From assembly GCA_012931725.1 (NCBI GenBank), contig CM022946.1, forward strand, positions 763,717 through 827,716: a DNA stretch of 64,000 bases, in the 5' to 3' direction. This stretch comes from Litsea cubeba. Taxonomy: Eukaryota; Streptophyta; Magnoliopsida; Laurales; Lauraceae. Positions within the stretch are counted from its first letter, which is position 1, and each line of letters starts with the position of its first letter. The position numbers and the translations under genes were made by a program. The notes beneath the pieces were generated by a model. It was not told the origin of the DNA and searched no databases. It saw nothing but the letters and a program-made list of their open reading frames with translations. Shown here piece by piece: positions 24,942 to 35,880 of this stretch.

Positions 24942-26223
24942 AGGGATTTTACCAAAAAAAAAAAAAAACACTTTATATGACTAGTGCACCAAATAGGAAA
25001 CATTAGGCAAACATGCACCTAACAGGGAATTCGTACGGAAAAATAAAAAATTTTCACTATTTTTTTTTGTTGGTTGCTATCGATCTTCATTTTATCTGTT
25101 GAAGGTCGACAACGACCCTCACTATAACAAGTAAGGGTCGTAGTTGACCCTGAACAGGCATAAACTCATATTCTTCCTTCTTTCTCTCTTTCCTAAACTC
25201 AATCCAATGATGGAACATATATAAACACACTTAGAGGTGTGCCCTTCTGATTTTAAGATGACTTTTGGGGCCCATTTGAATGTATGCTTAGTTCATGAAG
25301 GGTTGCAAAATGTAGGGTAGATCATGGGCGTGGATAAATTTTGTTGTATCCAATCGCAATCGCCCTTCATATAAGTTGTCGAGAATTTTATATCTTTAAA
25401 ATGATGAGATAATGGCCAATTTTCTCTTATGTTCAAAGACTGCATTGGAGTAAAACTTAATCCAGTACCTATCAAAACACTGATCTACAATTCCCGTCCA
25501 CCCGCTCCCCTTGTGTGGACTCGGTGCGCCTCACAAAATCATTAGTATTTGCTAAAGTTGCATACTAATGATGCAAGGCCGGCTCTCCCATAGAAGAGTT
25601 TCAGTCATTGTAAGTGATCCAGTGCAAAAAGTAACTTAAAAGATATTTACAAGCATCGACTATAATCGTTTTATTGAGAATTTCATTTGTTTGATGTATT
25701 GGGAGATTTCTTATTTACAATTATGATTTGGATAAAATTAATATATCCTGAGCATCACAAAATCAATCTTGATACTAAATTATATAAAAATAAATCAACT
25801 ACATGTCATTTGCGCCACCCTCACTGTAATAATATATTACTGCACCACAAGACTTGATCAACAGTCCGGATCATAACATGTTGACATATTAAAAAAAAAA
25901 AAAAAAAACATGCGGCCAAGCTACTTAGCATGTCTTCACAGTAATAAATGAGGACAACGGACATGTGAGTCTTCCCTGTCTCTATCATTGGATTGGGTTC
26001 GGGAAAGGAAGGAAGAAGGAAGAAGATTCAGGTTCGACCATCACTTGTTATAGCGAGGGTCGTTGTCGACCTTCAATACATAAAATGAAGGTCGATAGTG
26101 ACCACTCAATAAAATGTAAAAAAAAAAGGTTTTTCTGTATGGATTCATTATTAGGTGCATGTTTGCCTAATATTCCTTGTTTGGTGCACTGGTCAAATAA
26201 ATTATTTTTTTCATTAAAAATCC
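24942..26223. mobile_element. Mutator-like non-autonomous TIR element, about 1.28 kb
   Basis: Inverted repeats of about 190 bp: left from AGGGATTTTACC, right (reverse complement) from GGATTTTTAATG. Shared inner blocks include GCAAACATGCACCTAA and GAAGGTCGACAACGACCCTC. A perfect 9-bp duplication TAATTTTAT flanks it (24933-24941, 26224-26232). There is no transposase or recognisable captured gene. It lies just beyond the 3' end of WDR55. Its TIR motifs recur, diverged, in the element at 30637-31397. Confidence 0.8.
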
Positions 26224-26423
26224 TAATTTTATTGTTCTTTTTTTTGCTGTGTACCTCTGCCCGTATGAAAAAACAAAGATGAATGTAAAAAAATGACCAT
26301 AAAATAATCTTCCCTTCCATAGAAAGTGAATCAACAGGAGACGACAAATTAATTCTCAGCCATTATCCTAATTATTTAAATAGTAAGAAAGTGAAGATCT
26401 TATTTACATATCTAGTTTATATC

Positions 26424-27287
26424 TGTGTGGGGATATTTTCCAGACACCGAAATCACCATGCAGCGCCCAAATGGCACTAAATGAGGGTCTCGGAGTCAGA
26501 ATCGCGAACAGAACCCCATTCTGGAAGGGAAACGACGAGATCTTCATAATCCATTACTACGCAATGGACTTCTCATTTTTAGGCCTAATTCCATCGTTTC
26601 GACCCCGAAAAGGGCCTTTTTACCATTTTTGTCATATCCGGCACCTCGGTAACAGTGCCAACCAATATCACCAGCTAGGCAGCAGTGCCAGACCCTCCAC
26701 TTCGGCAACAGTGCCAGGACCCTCCATCTCCGCCAGGTCCTCACCTCTGCGAGACATTCCATCTCGGCCAAGAGCCTCATCTCGGTAAAAGTACTGAGCA
26801 CTGACAGTTATCCTCCCATGGACACTTAACCACGTTATAGGACGTATGACAAGACAAGGGCACCGCCCATATATCCTGACAGATCGCCGTCCACAGCTCC
26901 CCAGGCGCCATGATATGGCCAGATGGGACAAGACAAGCTACGATGGGATAGCTATTAGAGTAGAGTGAGCTATGATGGGACAGCTAACCACCTCCCTGCC
27001 TCCTCTCTTTTTCTGACACAGCTACAACTTCAGAACGGGAGAGGCCACGCTGGTACGCCCATCTTCTTCCCAAAAAATCTCCATCATTTGCTTAGTTCTC
27101 ACACTAACTTTGGCATCGGAGAGCCCTGCGCTGCCCACAGCCAAGGTCCTCTGACCTGCTTGTTTCTCCCCTCTTCCAGGTTCTCAGGCATCGGTTCTTC
27201 CATCATCAGAAGGAGCTTCAGCCTCCGTCCTCCTCAGTGAGTCTAAAAAACACTACCCCCAGGTCTGTGAATTTTTGTGCACCTATA
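26424..27287 (+). repeat. 5' LTR (864 bp)
   Basis: Differs from the 3' LTR by many substitutions and small indels, so the insertion is not recent. The TATA box of the 3' LTR is missing here: the matching site at about 27005-27017 reads CTCTTTTTCTGACACAGC. Confidence 0.9.
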
Positions 27288-27289
27288 AT

Positions 27290-27306
27290 TGGCGCCGTCT
27301 GTGGGA
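27290..27306 (+). other. Primer-binding-site-like sequence of LTR element
   Basis: TGGCGCCGTCTGTGGGA starts two bases after the 5' LTR, the expected place for a tRNA primer. TGGCGCC starts are common in Ty3/gypsy-like plant elements. The tRNA partner was not worked out. Confidence 0.6.
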
Positions 27307-27336
27307 AACGAGCAAAATGTCATCTTCCCAAACATC

Positions 27337-28353
27337 ATGCCTCGAAGAACCAGAAAGGGAAAGGAGCCATTGACATTGTTGATACAGCTGCCGACGGTCC
27401 CCTGCCAAGAAAGGTCCGGAGCAAGATCTGGTCCAGCAAGCGTCCAACAGCAGGATACTCGATCGGGTTCATCCTCTAAGGATTCGACCTCGACTCCACC
27501 TTCCAAAAGGCGCACCCTGAAGGACAATAGAAGCGACCGAGCTCATGGCGAAAGCTCGGGTAACAACCACGACTTCAGAGAATGGCTTGATCGATACATC
27601 GAGCAAGCAGTATGACAGAACATGGAGGTAGCTGGTTTCGCTCGAGTTCGGCTGAACTCTGACGATTTCGGCACATCCCCCTTCTCTCCAGAGGTCAGAA
27701 ACTTCCCCCTTCCTAAAGATTTCAGCGTCCCGAGGTTCGTCGTTTACGATGGGACCTCGGACCCAGCAACACACCTCCGGCACTTCACTCAAAGGATGTC
27801 GGTGTGGGGCGACGCAGACCACTTGAACTACAGAGTCTTCTCCTCCAGTCTCGGGGACCTCCCCCTGAGATGGTTCTGCGCACTCCCGCAATGATCAATC
27901 ACAAGTTGGCAGCAGCTCCGGAATTCCTTCATGGCGAAGTTCCAAGCTCACAGAGTCATCCCTAGGTCAGGCGCCGACCTGATGGCCCTCAGAATGAAGC
28001 ATACCGAAAACATCACGCAGTTCGCCAGAAGATTCTGGACTATCTATAGCCAGACCGAAGAAGCCTCAAACACAATAGTAATCACGTCTTTCCAACAAGC
28101 TCTTCCGCCAGGCAACGAGCTTCGGAGAGACTTGGTCCTGCACCCTATGGTCTCAATGAAGGCACTTATCGCCAGGGTGAACCAGTTCGTCAGGCAAGAA
28201 GCAGACGAAGCCCAAGCTCAGGAGCATTTCAACCTCTATGAAAACGACCAGACAGCTTCCAGCTCGGCGGATGTCTCCAGCTCGGCAGCAGCCTCCAGCT
28301 CGGTAGCAGCCCCCAGCTCGGCAGAAGTCTCCTCCAGCTCGGGAGGCAGCTAG
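27337..28353 (+). pseudogene. Retrotransposon gag protein, two premature stops
   Basis: One frame runs from ATG at 27337 to the stop at 28351-28353, broken by TGA at 27613-27615 and 27892-27894. Family blocks visible: PRFVVYDGTSDPATHLRHF, LPLRWFCALP, then (after the second stop) SWQQLRNSFMAKF and ESITQF-like NITQFARRFW. These match the plant Retrotrans_gag core. The C-terminal 40 residues are Ser/Ala-rich repeats (SSADVSSSAAASS). No zinc knuckle is seen. Both stops are TGA within a single otherwise open frame, so only point changes separate it from a full-length frame. Confidence 0.85.
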
Positions 28354-28354
28354 A

Positions 28355-28575
28355 TGTCTCCTATCATCACTTAGCTTCGACCGCCCGTCAGCTTCGATCG
28401 CACGACTCTCGACCGTCATTTTTGGCGGCACGGTCCTCTACTGTCAGCTTCGATGGCGTCGTCAGCTTCGATGACACCGGCACGACCCTCTACTGTCGGC
28501 TTCAACCGTACGACCCTCTACCGTCATTTTGACGGCACGGTCCTCTGCTGTCAGCCTTGATCGCACGATTCTCTA
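28355..28575 (+). repeat. Degenerate GC-rich repeats in LTR element interior
   Basis: Imperfect repeats of GTCAGCTTCGATCGCACGA- and CACGGTCCTCTACTGTCA-like words fill the space between gag and the 54-bp array. No reading frame of note. Confidence 0.6.
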
Positions 28576-28746
28576 CCGCCATCGGTCATCCAGAGCCTTG
28601 TGCTCCTACGTCTCGGCTACGTGCCAGATCTCGACTTCATGCATCGCGGCAGCAGCGCCAGATTCTCGACCTCATGCTGGTGTCGCCCTCGTGCTAGCTA
28701 CGCGCTTCATGCAGGTTCGGCCTCATGTTGGTCTTGGCCAGTGCCA

Positions 28747-29190
28747 AAGAGACTGACCTCGGGTTCATACACCCAGGCTTCTCCATCTCGGCCAGCGCCA
28801 AAGAGACTGCCCTCGGGTTCATACACCCAGGCTCCTCCATCTCGGCCAGCGCCAAAAAGACTGCCCTCGGGTACATACACCCAGGCTCCTCCATCTAGGC
28901 CTGCGCCAAAGAGACTGCCGTCGGGTTCATACACCCAGGCTTCTCCATCTCGGCCAGCGCCAAAGAGACTGCCCTCGGGTTCATACACCCAGGCTCCTCC
29001 ATCTCGGCCAGCGCCAAAGAGACTGACCTCGGGTTCATACACCCAGGCTTCTCCATCTCGGCCAGCGCCAAAGAGACTGCCCTCGGGTACATACACCCAG
29101 GCTCCTCCATCTAGGCCTGCGCCAAAGAGACTGCCGTCGGGTTCATACACCCAGGCTTCTCCATCTCGGCCAGCGCCAAAAAGACTGCCC
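28747..29190 (+). repeat. 54-bp tandem repeat inside LTR element
   Basis: Eight units plus a partial one of 54 bp, each coding in one frame for an 18-residue unit like KRLPSGSYTQAPPSRPAP. The unit length is a multiple of three, so several frames on both strands stay open, including a 184-residue minus-strand frame that I do not regard as a gene. Variant units alternate (T/P, S/P), suggesting duplication of blocks larger than one unit. Confidence 0.9.
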
Positions 29191-29395
29191 TCGGGTAGAC
29201 TGACCTCAACAGCAACACGGCTGTCCGGAAGCATCCTGATACAGCTTAGCAGTAAAGCCATCCTCTGGCTCCGGTCCAGTGCTCGCTAAGTCATCTCAAA
29301 CTACAAGCAGCTCCCAAGACATGAGGTCCTAATGATACACAGCTTCCGACCTCAACGAATTAGTAAACTCTAAGAGGTCAAAAGTTGGGGGGCTT

Positions 29396-30226
29396 TGTGT
29401 GGGGATATTTTCTAGACACCGAAATCACCATGCAGCGCCCAAATGGCACTAAATGAGGGTCTCGGAGTCAGAATCGCGAACAGAACCCCATTCTGGAAGG
29501 GAAACGGCGAGATCTTCATAATCCATTGCAATGGACTTCTCACTTTTAGGCCTAATTCCATCGTTTCGACCCCGAAAAGGTCCTTTTTACCATTTTGTCA
29601 TATCCGGCACCTCGGTAACAGTGCCAACCAATATCACCAGCTAGGCAGCAGTGCCAGACCCTCCACTTCGGCAACAGTGCCAGGACCCTCCATCTCCGCC
29701 AGGTCCTCACCTCGGCGAGACACTCCATCTCGACCAAGAGCCATATCTCGGAAAAAGTACTGAGCACTGACAGTTGTCCTCCCATGGACACTTAACCACG
29801 TTATTAGACGTGTGACAAGACATGGGCACCACCTATATCTCCTGACAGATCGCCGTCCACAGCTCCCAAGGCGCCAGGATATGGCTAGATGGGACAAGAC
29901 AAGCTACGATGGGATAGCTATTAGAGTAGAGTGAGCTATGATGGGACAGCTAACCACCTCCCTGCCTCCTCTTTTCTATATAAACACAGCTACCGCTTCA
30001 GAACGGGAGAGGCCACGCTGGTACGCCCATCTTCTTCCCCAAAAATCTCCATCATTTGCTTAGTTCTCACACTAACTTTGGCATCGGAGAGCCCTGCGCT
30101 GCCCACAGCCAGGGTCCTCTGACCTGCTTGTTCTTCCATCATTAGAACAAGGAGCTTCAGCCTCCGTCCTCCTCAGTGAGTCTAAAAAACACTACCCCCG
30201 GGTCCGTGAATTTTTATGCACCTACA
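29396..30226 (+). repeat. 3' LTR (831 bp) with intact TATA box
   Basis: Begins TGTGTGGGG and ends CCTACA directly before the target duplication ATATC. TATATAAA at 29977-29984 is the likely core promoter and is absent from the 5' copy. A transcript started here would run outward toward 30.2 kb. Confidence 0.9.
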
Positions 30227-30636
30227 ATATCCTTCATGCCGCACTAGTAATCCTTTGTTGGAGCTCATGAACCATTCGTTTCCATCAAAATAAACGGGCC
30301 CTCTAATCTCCCTCTAATTAAACAAAAAGTGTTTGCACTTGTAGCTGTAACTTCGAACTCCTTGGAACTTGTCTTGCATAGGTTTACCCATTCAAAATGA
30401 TTTTTTTTTAAACATCTTCTAATTAATTCTTCACTAATAATGGTCTAAACGAGGGTGCGTTCTATCGTCAACCAATCACCTAGCTTTTGTGCAACTTATT
30501 TCTCAAAGATGCCATGCACAACGACAATACAATTACGATCATGAGTCATACAATTACGATCATGACTCATGACACACCGGACAAATAGGAGCAGAAGAGA
30601 ATGAAATCTTCCAATCCAAAGGAGTAAAAAAAAAAA

Positions 30637-31397
30637 AGGGGATTTAACAGGAAAAAATTTATTAGGGGACCATCATACCGAAAATGTAATTTTAAGTACC
30701 ATTGCACCAAATTAGTCATTTTGTACGAAAACATATATATTTTTAATATTCTCTACTAGGGTTCCTATCGACATTCATTTGCAAAGTTAAGAGTTGATTG
30801 AGACCTTGCGGTCCATCCTAACCTTCACAGTATTCACATTTACTTTGTTTGTAGAGTTTCAATCGACCGTTATTTGTAATGTTAAAAGCTCTATCGACCA
30901 TGCGGTGTACGTTTATAAATGCACGAAACTCATCCATCATTCCCTGTTTTAAAAAAAAAAAAACGACCATGCTCGAATTACTTTCCCTCTGTAGGATATT
31001 CCCACCACTTGAAGACCATTAAAGCCACATGCAATTGTTTGGTGGAGAACGTTAAAGTGCATATGCTAATTGTTTTGGGCAGACCAATGGAAATGTGGAG
31101 TCTGTATTTTGCCCTAAGACATGATTTTTTTACTTTTTGTAGTTGCAGTCAATGCTGAGGAAGAAGAAGGAAATAAATAAGAGAGAAAATCGGGCTTCTA
31201 AGCCCTTAAATGTATGAATGGGTCAAACGCAGGGTCGCTAGAGATTCTTAACATTAAAAAAAAGGTTGATAGGGACCCCAAGTAGAGACTAGAGAATGTT
31301 AAAAAAAATTATATTTTAGGGCAATTTGGTGCAATTCCACTTAAAATTATATTTTCGGTATTGTGGTCACCTAATCTGATTTTTTTCAGTACAATCT
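30637..31397. mobile_element. TIR element, about 760 bp, related to the 24.9-kb element
   Basis: Left GGGGATTTAACAGGAAAAAA pairs with the reverse complement of the right end (AGATTGTACTGAAAAAAATC). The homology continues through ATACCGAAAAT.TAATTTTAAGT and ATTGCACCAAATT. Inner CTATCGACATTCATTTG resembles CTATCGATCTTCATTTTATC in the 24942 element, so they belong to one family. No clear target duplication: both flanks are A/T runs. Confidence 0.65.
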
Positions 31398-32863
31398 TTT
31401 TAAAAAAATTGCATGGAAATCATAGCTTTGAACACTGGACATGTCAGATATAGCCTTATCCATATGTACAAAAGATGAGACTTTAGGAATATTGACAGCC
31501 GATGAAGGGTTCTTAGCGTTGCCATCATCTCCATTTGATATGCGACCAAACGAATACTGACATTGGAATATTTGATACTGTATCTGCTTGCCATCATTTC
31601 CGGTCCTCGGGGCAGACATAGAATTTTTATTTAGGTGGGGTGATTATTTACCATTTAGACATATGTGCTTCGGACATGGGGCGATTGTGTAGTATTTAGA
31701 CAAATATGTATGGGGTCCATTTAAATCAATGAAGAATTTACCGCCCCAGGTCATCAAAGCTTGGGTCCGCCCCTGCCGGTTCTTGAAGATTTTGGATACC
31801 ATAATGATGCAAACCCAAAGAGGCCAATCTTGCTACAGAGAGTTTAGAAATCGTGTGGCCCATCATACCATGTGGGCATGTCGGACTAAGCATTGGCTAA
31901 GGCAAATATACAAAGATGTTTGAAATGGAGCCCATGTCGACCCTTGCTGAGACTAGCATTGAGTCCATTAACAGCCCATGATGGACTGAGCAGGGTGCAA
32001 GCTAAGCTCTCACTCTGAATCTGGTCTACATTTTTCTATCCTCTGGCCTAGGTGTAACTTTCTTCCCCATAACAAAATGGGCTGGAATTCTACCAACAGT
32101 AAAAAATGGGCTAGACTACCCAATAATTTCTTGTTGGACTTAAATAGTTGGCTGCCCCAGCCCAACTGTTTGAACTGAAACCAAGTTAAAAGTTAAAACT
32201 CTTTCTTACTCAGCATTCATCGGCCGGGTCTACTCTGCTGGGTAGGGGGGCCAAATGAAGACCCAGAACTTGAGTTAACTTGCTCCTATAAACTTGGCTC
32301 AGTGACCTTCTGAGCCAAGTTGAGTTCCTGATTCCCACATGACGACTCAAAGAGACTTGATATTTTTCAAATTAAGTGGGCCCAAGGCTAACTTTCAATC
32401 GTATGGTGTGACTCAGCCCGAATCTTGGTCAAGCATGGGTTCAGGCAAGCTTCAGCCTTGTCCAACCATAAACAGGACGGTACAAGAATAAAAATGACCT
32501 ATTGTTTTTAATAAAAAAAAAAAGAGAAGGATACCTTTTCTAGTCTATACAATGGGGCTCACTTGTGAGTTGTGATAAAAATAAAAAATAAAAAAAAAAA
32601 CTCCGGTGGACACCTAAATCAATGAATCATCACTCAATTCCACCCTAATCCAACCATCACCAATTGTTAGATTGAGTAACAATTTTAAAAAGACACTTCT
32701 AAAATTATTAAAAATAAAACCCAAAATCAAGGGTTAAAATAACCTTACTCAACTAATATTTATCTAACCCCCAATTCGCATCAAACCCTTCTCATGCCTC
32801 CTATCTATGTGATTGAACAGCATTGAGCTGCATGCATAAGAAATTTGCCTATTTTTCTTTAGA

Positions 32864-32997
32864 GAAGTGATATTGGCACTCCTTTTTTTTTTTTTTTTTT
32901 TTTTATGGAGGCACTCCTTTTCCTTCACAAGATTTTGGAGTGCCTCCATCAAAAAAAGGGGAAAAGGGGAAAGGGAGTGCCAATATCAATTACTTTT
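32864..32997. mobile_element. Foldback MITE (TGATATTGGCACTCC termini)
   Basis: Left TGATATTGGCACTCC and inner TGGAGGCACTCC pair with GGAGTGCCTCCA and GGGAGTGCCAATATCA on the right. The arms include a poly-T/poly-A pair and the loop is about 20 nt. A related, more decayed motif (GCACTCTCCCTC...GGAGTGTGCTCC) lies at about 33221-33253. Confidence 0.6.
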
Positions 32998-34084
32998 CTT
33001 TAAAAGTGGACATTCATGTGCATCCATCCCTCATCATAGGATGAGGAACACTTACATGGCTTTCCTTATTTGCAGATGAACATTCTTTTTTTTTTGCATA
33101 TAATCATATATGACTTTTTCTCTTTTGTACGTGAATATTTCCAACTATATTACACATGAATATTCTCCTTCTTTAAAAGTAATTCAATCTTTCTTTCCTT
33201 TGTCCTTTTAAAATAAAAAAAGCACTCTCCCTCTTAGATAAGGAGTGTGCTCCTATACCAATCTGGGTCCCGTTTTCACAAAGTGATTCTCTTTTATGTG
33301 GGCTCACCTGGGGTACATCCATGTCAAGAAATAGGTTATATGTGTAAATAAAAGTGGGGGTGGAGGGTGCCAACTGACAACCTACTCATGGTTGAGTCAT
33401 ATCAGTATAATAATGAGTAATGATCAGTGGCATTGTGTAGCCAAACAAACAACAAAAAGGTGGGATAGAGAGTGTTGGAATGTCCCTTTTATTAGATATA
33501 AAATCCAGCTCATAATTTCCAAAATGATGAAGTCTTTTTGGGTATTTATTTATCTTTTGTGCTAGAATCCAATGGTGATGGTTTTATTTATTTATTTTTC
33601 ACTAGATTAGGTCAGTGGTACGATACATGTGTGTGGCTGTTTAAATTTAGATTAAGGCCCAGTCATGAGAGCTTTTATGGCTCCAATTTGTAAATGGTGG
33701 CCTCCTATGCCAAAATAGAGATAAGGACAATATGAGACAGAAAGTTTGGCTTAAAACAAAGTCGGTTGATTTTAAAAATATATATATACAACTCCATGTC
33801 CCCATCTTTATCTAGGCATCCTAAAAATCAGCGCAACAGTCGCCCCACATGAGCAGAAGCTGGCATTAGAACCACGGATTTCCTGCAATGGAAAGTACAG
33901 GAGCTATGGATAGAATTCTTCCTCATTTATTTCTACTCTTTAGGAAGAATACGAAAGTATATTATGTCACATCTTTAGCCCTATAAATCAAATGCTTTGT
34001 ATTGTTTATAAAGCCCAAATGAATGGACGTCTGGGTTTGAAAAAAAAAAAAAGGTTTTAAGATTTATGTACTAGGTATCTTACC

Positions 34085-34211
34085 ATCCCCTGTTTGGTCC
34101 AATCAGGAGGCGTCACATGGGGGCGGAGGCATGGCAAAGAAAGAGAAAATTTTCTCTTTCTTCCGCCCCGCCTCCGCACGTGGTGCCTCCTGATTGATTC
34201 AAACAGGGGAT
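34085..34211. mobile_element. 127-bp foldback MITE (ATCCCCTGTTT termini)
   Basis: Arms of about 55-60 bp run from ATCCCCTGTTTGGTCCAATC to its complement ending AAACAGGGGAT, meeting at the palindromic AGAAAATTTTCT. The arms are GC-rich (GGGGCGGAGGC / GCCTCCGC). A partial related copy lies at about 35448-35492. No target duplication was confirmed. Confidence 0.65.
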
Positions 34212-34785
34212 CCGTTTTCCTTACCTTTTCATAGGTACCTATCACTCTAGAACAAAGCCTGAAGCCCTGAACCTTATCCTCTAAAAAAATGAAGCCCATT
34301 AAATCCTTGGGCCTTTTTGGATAGAAGAGAGAGAGAATAAAAAAAAAGAGCAGAGTGAAGTTAAATGCATTCTAACGTCAAAAATATTAACCCTATCCCT
34401 TTTGGATGAATCTAGTCCGATTTATAAAGTAATTTGTCAGTCATATATACTCATTCTCATTTTAATTTTAAATATTTTAATTTTTCTTTTAAATAAAAAT
34501 AAATAATATTTCAAATCTTAAGCTTTTCTTCGGCTGCAATTTTCACGTGGAATCCACTTTATTTTATAGTGGACTTCTCATTTAACCACACAGGCCCAAC
34601 ACAGTCCGACTCAAACACTCAAAAGGATTGAGATTCTACTGTTCTTCCTTTCTAGACCTAACATGTTTCTTCTGGCTTCCGTTGCTTCCCCATTTTGGTA
34701 CCTGTCTCTGGCTTTTACAACCTCAGTCTCAATCTTTTAAAATCAATCCTCTCAGCCACTTCACCTGAAATCATCGAACTGGGCC

Positions 34786-34941
34786 ATGGCTATGCCATGG
34801 AGCTTGACTCTTAACATGGCGATGAAGGTTTGGATGGCTTTGAATAGCTGGGTCGTTTCCTGCGTTGTGGTTGCTGAAGAAATCGCTCAGTCTCTTAGAA
34901 ATGGAATCAGCATCTCTTACATGGGGAGGCTGATTGATTGA
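34786..34941 (+). CDS. Possible small membrane peptide, 51 residues
   Basis: ATG at 34786, stop TGA at 34939-34941. The peptide begins MAMPWSLTLNMAMKVWMAL and continues NSWVVSCVVVAEEIAQSLRNG, ending ISISYMGRLID. Residues 15-34 (VWMALNSWVVSCVVVAEEIA) could form one membrane helix. From memory, short plant proteins with a K-x-W-M-A-L..W..SC..(A)(D/E)EIA.SLR.G pattern exist, which makes this more likely real, but I cannot confirm that. The last ten residues do not fit that pattern, and a splice or frameshift near the end is possible. Upstream 34550-34780 is CT-rich and leader-like. A chance frame remains possible. Confidence 0.45.
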   Translation: MAMPWSLTLNMAMKVWMALNSWVVSCVVVAEEIAQSLRNGISISYMGRLID

Positions 34942-35722
34942 CTGATGAGCCTGTGTTCCTTCTTTCTATTCTCTGTTTGGGGTACTCTTAAACTGAAGTC
35001 TATTTCATTTTCTCTTCTTGTTGGTGTGATTTTGTGTATTTCTTTGGTTAGTTGTTGTCGTTTCAATGATTTTAGAGATGGGTTATTGTGGATAATTTTT
35101 CTACCTTTCTTGGACATGTTGTCGAAGATTGGCACTGGAGTTTGGATATATCAGTTCGGTTTGTTTCTCAATTTTACTTGATTTGTCCATTTTGAGGCTG
35201 GAAAAATAAAGGAGAACATGTGTAAGAACAAGACAATAAGAAGATGAAAATGGAAAGAGGAACTCCCAAGTCCCAAGTTCCAAACATTTTTTGAATGGAA
35301 AGGGAGACATCCAAACACTTTAATGGTGTAGAAAATCCTTTCCATCGGGTAACATCCAGTCACAAGACTCACAACCAATGGTGTAATTGTTCAGCCATTT
35401 GGGGAGCATACAATTTTCTTTGAATTCCCCTTTTGGGATTGAAGAAGGGATCCGGATCCCCTGTTTCGTCCAAACTGGAATCAGGGGGTCCGTTTCCTTG
35501 AAGAAGTGATTGAAATGTTTTATTTCCGTAAGAAGTCTTTTGAAGTATCTTGTTTCTTGAAGAAGTCAATAGAAAGAGGTCTAATGCAAGTACCTTTTAA
35601 GTGTCTCCTGTTTTTATTTGCTCTTTGTCTGATGCTTGGTAATATTCAGCTGGTAGATTTGCAACAGAAAACTGGGTCTTAACTAACTCCCTAATAGCTA
35701 ATATATTACTCATGATAATTAA

Positions 35723-35880
35723 CGAGTGGTATAGCTTAGTTGGCGAAATACTCTGCGCCTCATGAAGCGGGGAGGTCTTGTGTTCGACATCAACTTTCCT
35801 TGGCCACCTCCTATAATTTTATCCGTGCATGTGGATGGAAGGGTTTGTACAGCCTAAGTTATATAAAAAAATATATGGTA
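35723..35880 (+). mobile_element. tRNA-derived SINE
   Basis: GTGGTATAGCTTAGTTGGCG (A box) begins at about 35726 and TGTGTTCGACATC (B box) at 35779, a spacing typical of tRNA-headed SINEs. The body ends in an A/T-rich tail near 35865-35878. No cloverleaf is present. Confidence 0.6.

Larger units (their letters stand above)
26424..30226 (+). mobile_element. Gag-only LTR retrotransposon (TR-GAG type)
   Basis: Direct LTRs (26424-27287 and 29396-30226) both begin TGTGTGGGGATATTTT. The element is flanked by ATATC on both sides (26419-26423 and 30227-30231), a 5-bp integration duplication. A primer-binding-site-like TGGCGCCGTCTGTGGGA follows the 5' LTR at 27290. A purine-rich tract (AAAAGTTGGGGGG) precedes the 3' LTR. 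The 2.1-kb interior has a broken gag and a 54-bp tandem array and no protease, reverse transcriptase, RNase H or integrase, so mobility would have needed a partner element. It is more GC-rich than its surroundings. Strand is set by gag. Confidence 0.92.
31398..34785. other. Intergenic with transposon scraps
   Basis: The minus strand at 31440-31619 reads like real protein (ISNGDDGNAKNPSSAVNIPK) but I recognise no family; it may be an exon scrap. At 31764-31775 GGTCCGCCCCTG resembles a hAT terminus without a partner. Two foldback MITEs (32864-32997 and 34085-34211) are listed separately. Otherwise nothing gene-like is seen. Confidence 0.45.

Noticed and set aside
26471..26931. Several 85-105-codon frames in both LTRs
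   Set aside because: They lie inside LTRs, overlap on opposite strands and recur in both copies; not genes.
28600..29289. Frames of 229 (plus) and 184 (minus) codons in the retrotransposon
   Set aside because: By-product of the 54-bp tandem array. Both strands stay open for the same reason.
31386..31619. Minus-strand frame with protein-like composition (ISNGDDGNAKNPSSAVNIPK)
   Set aside because: No family, start context or splice partners found; kept only as a note in the intergenic entry.
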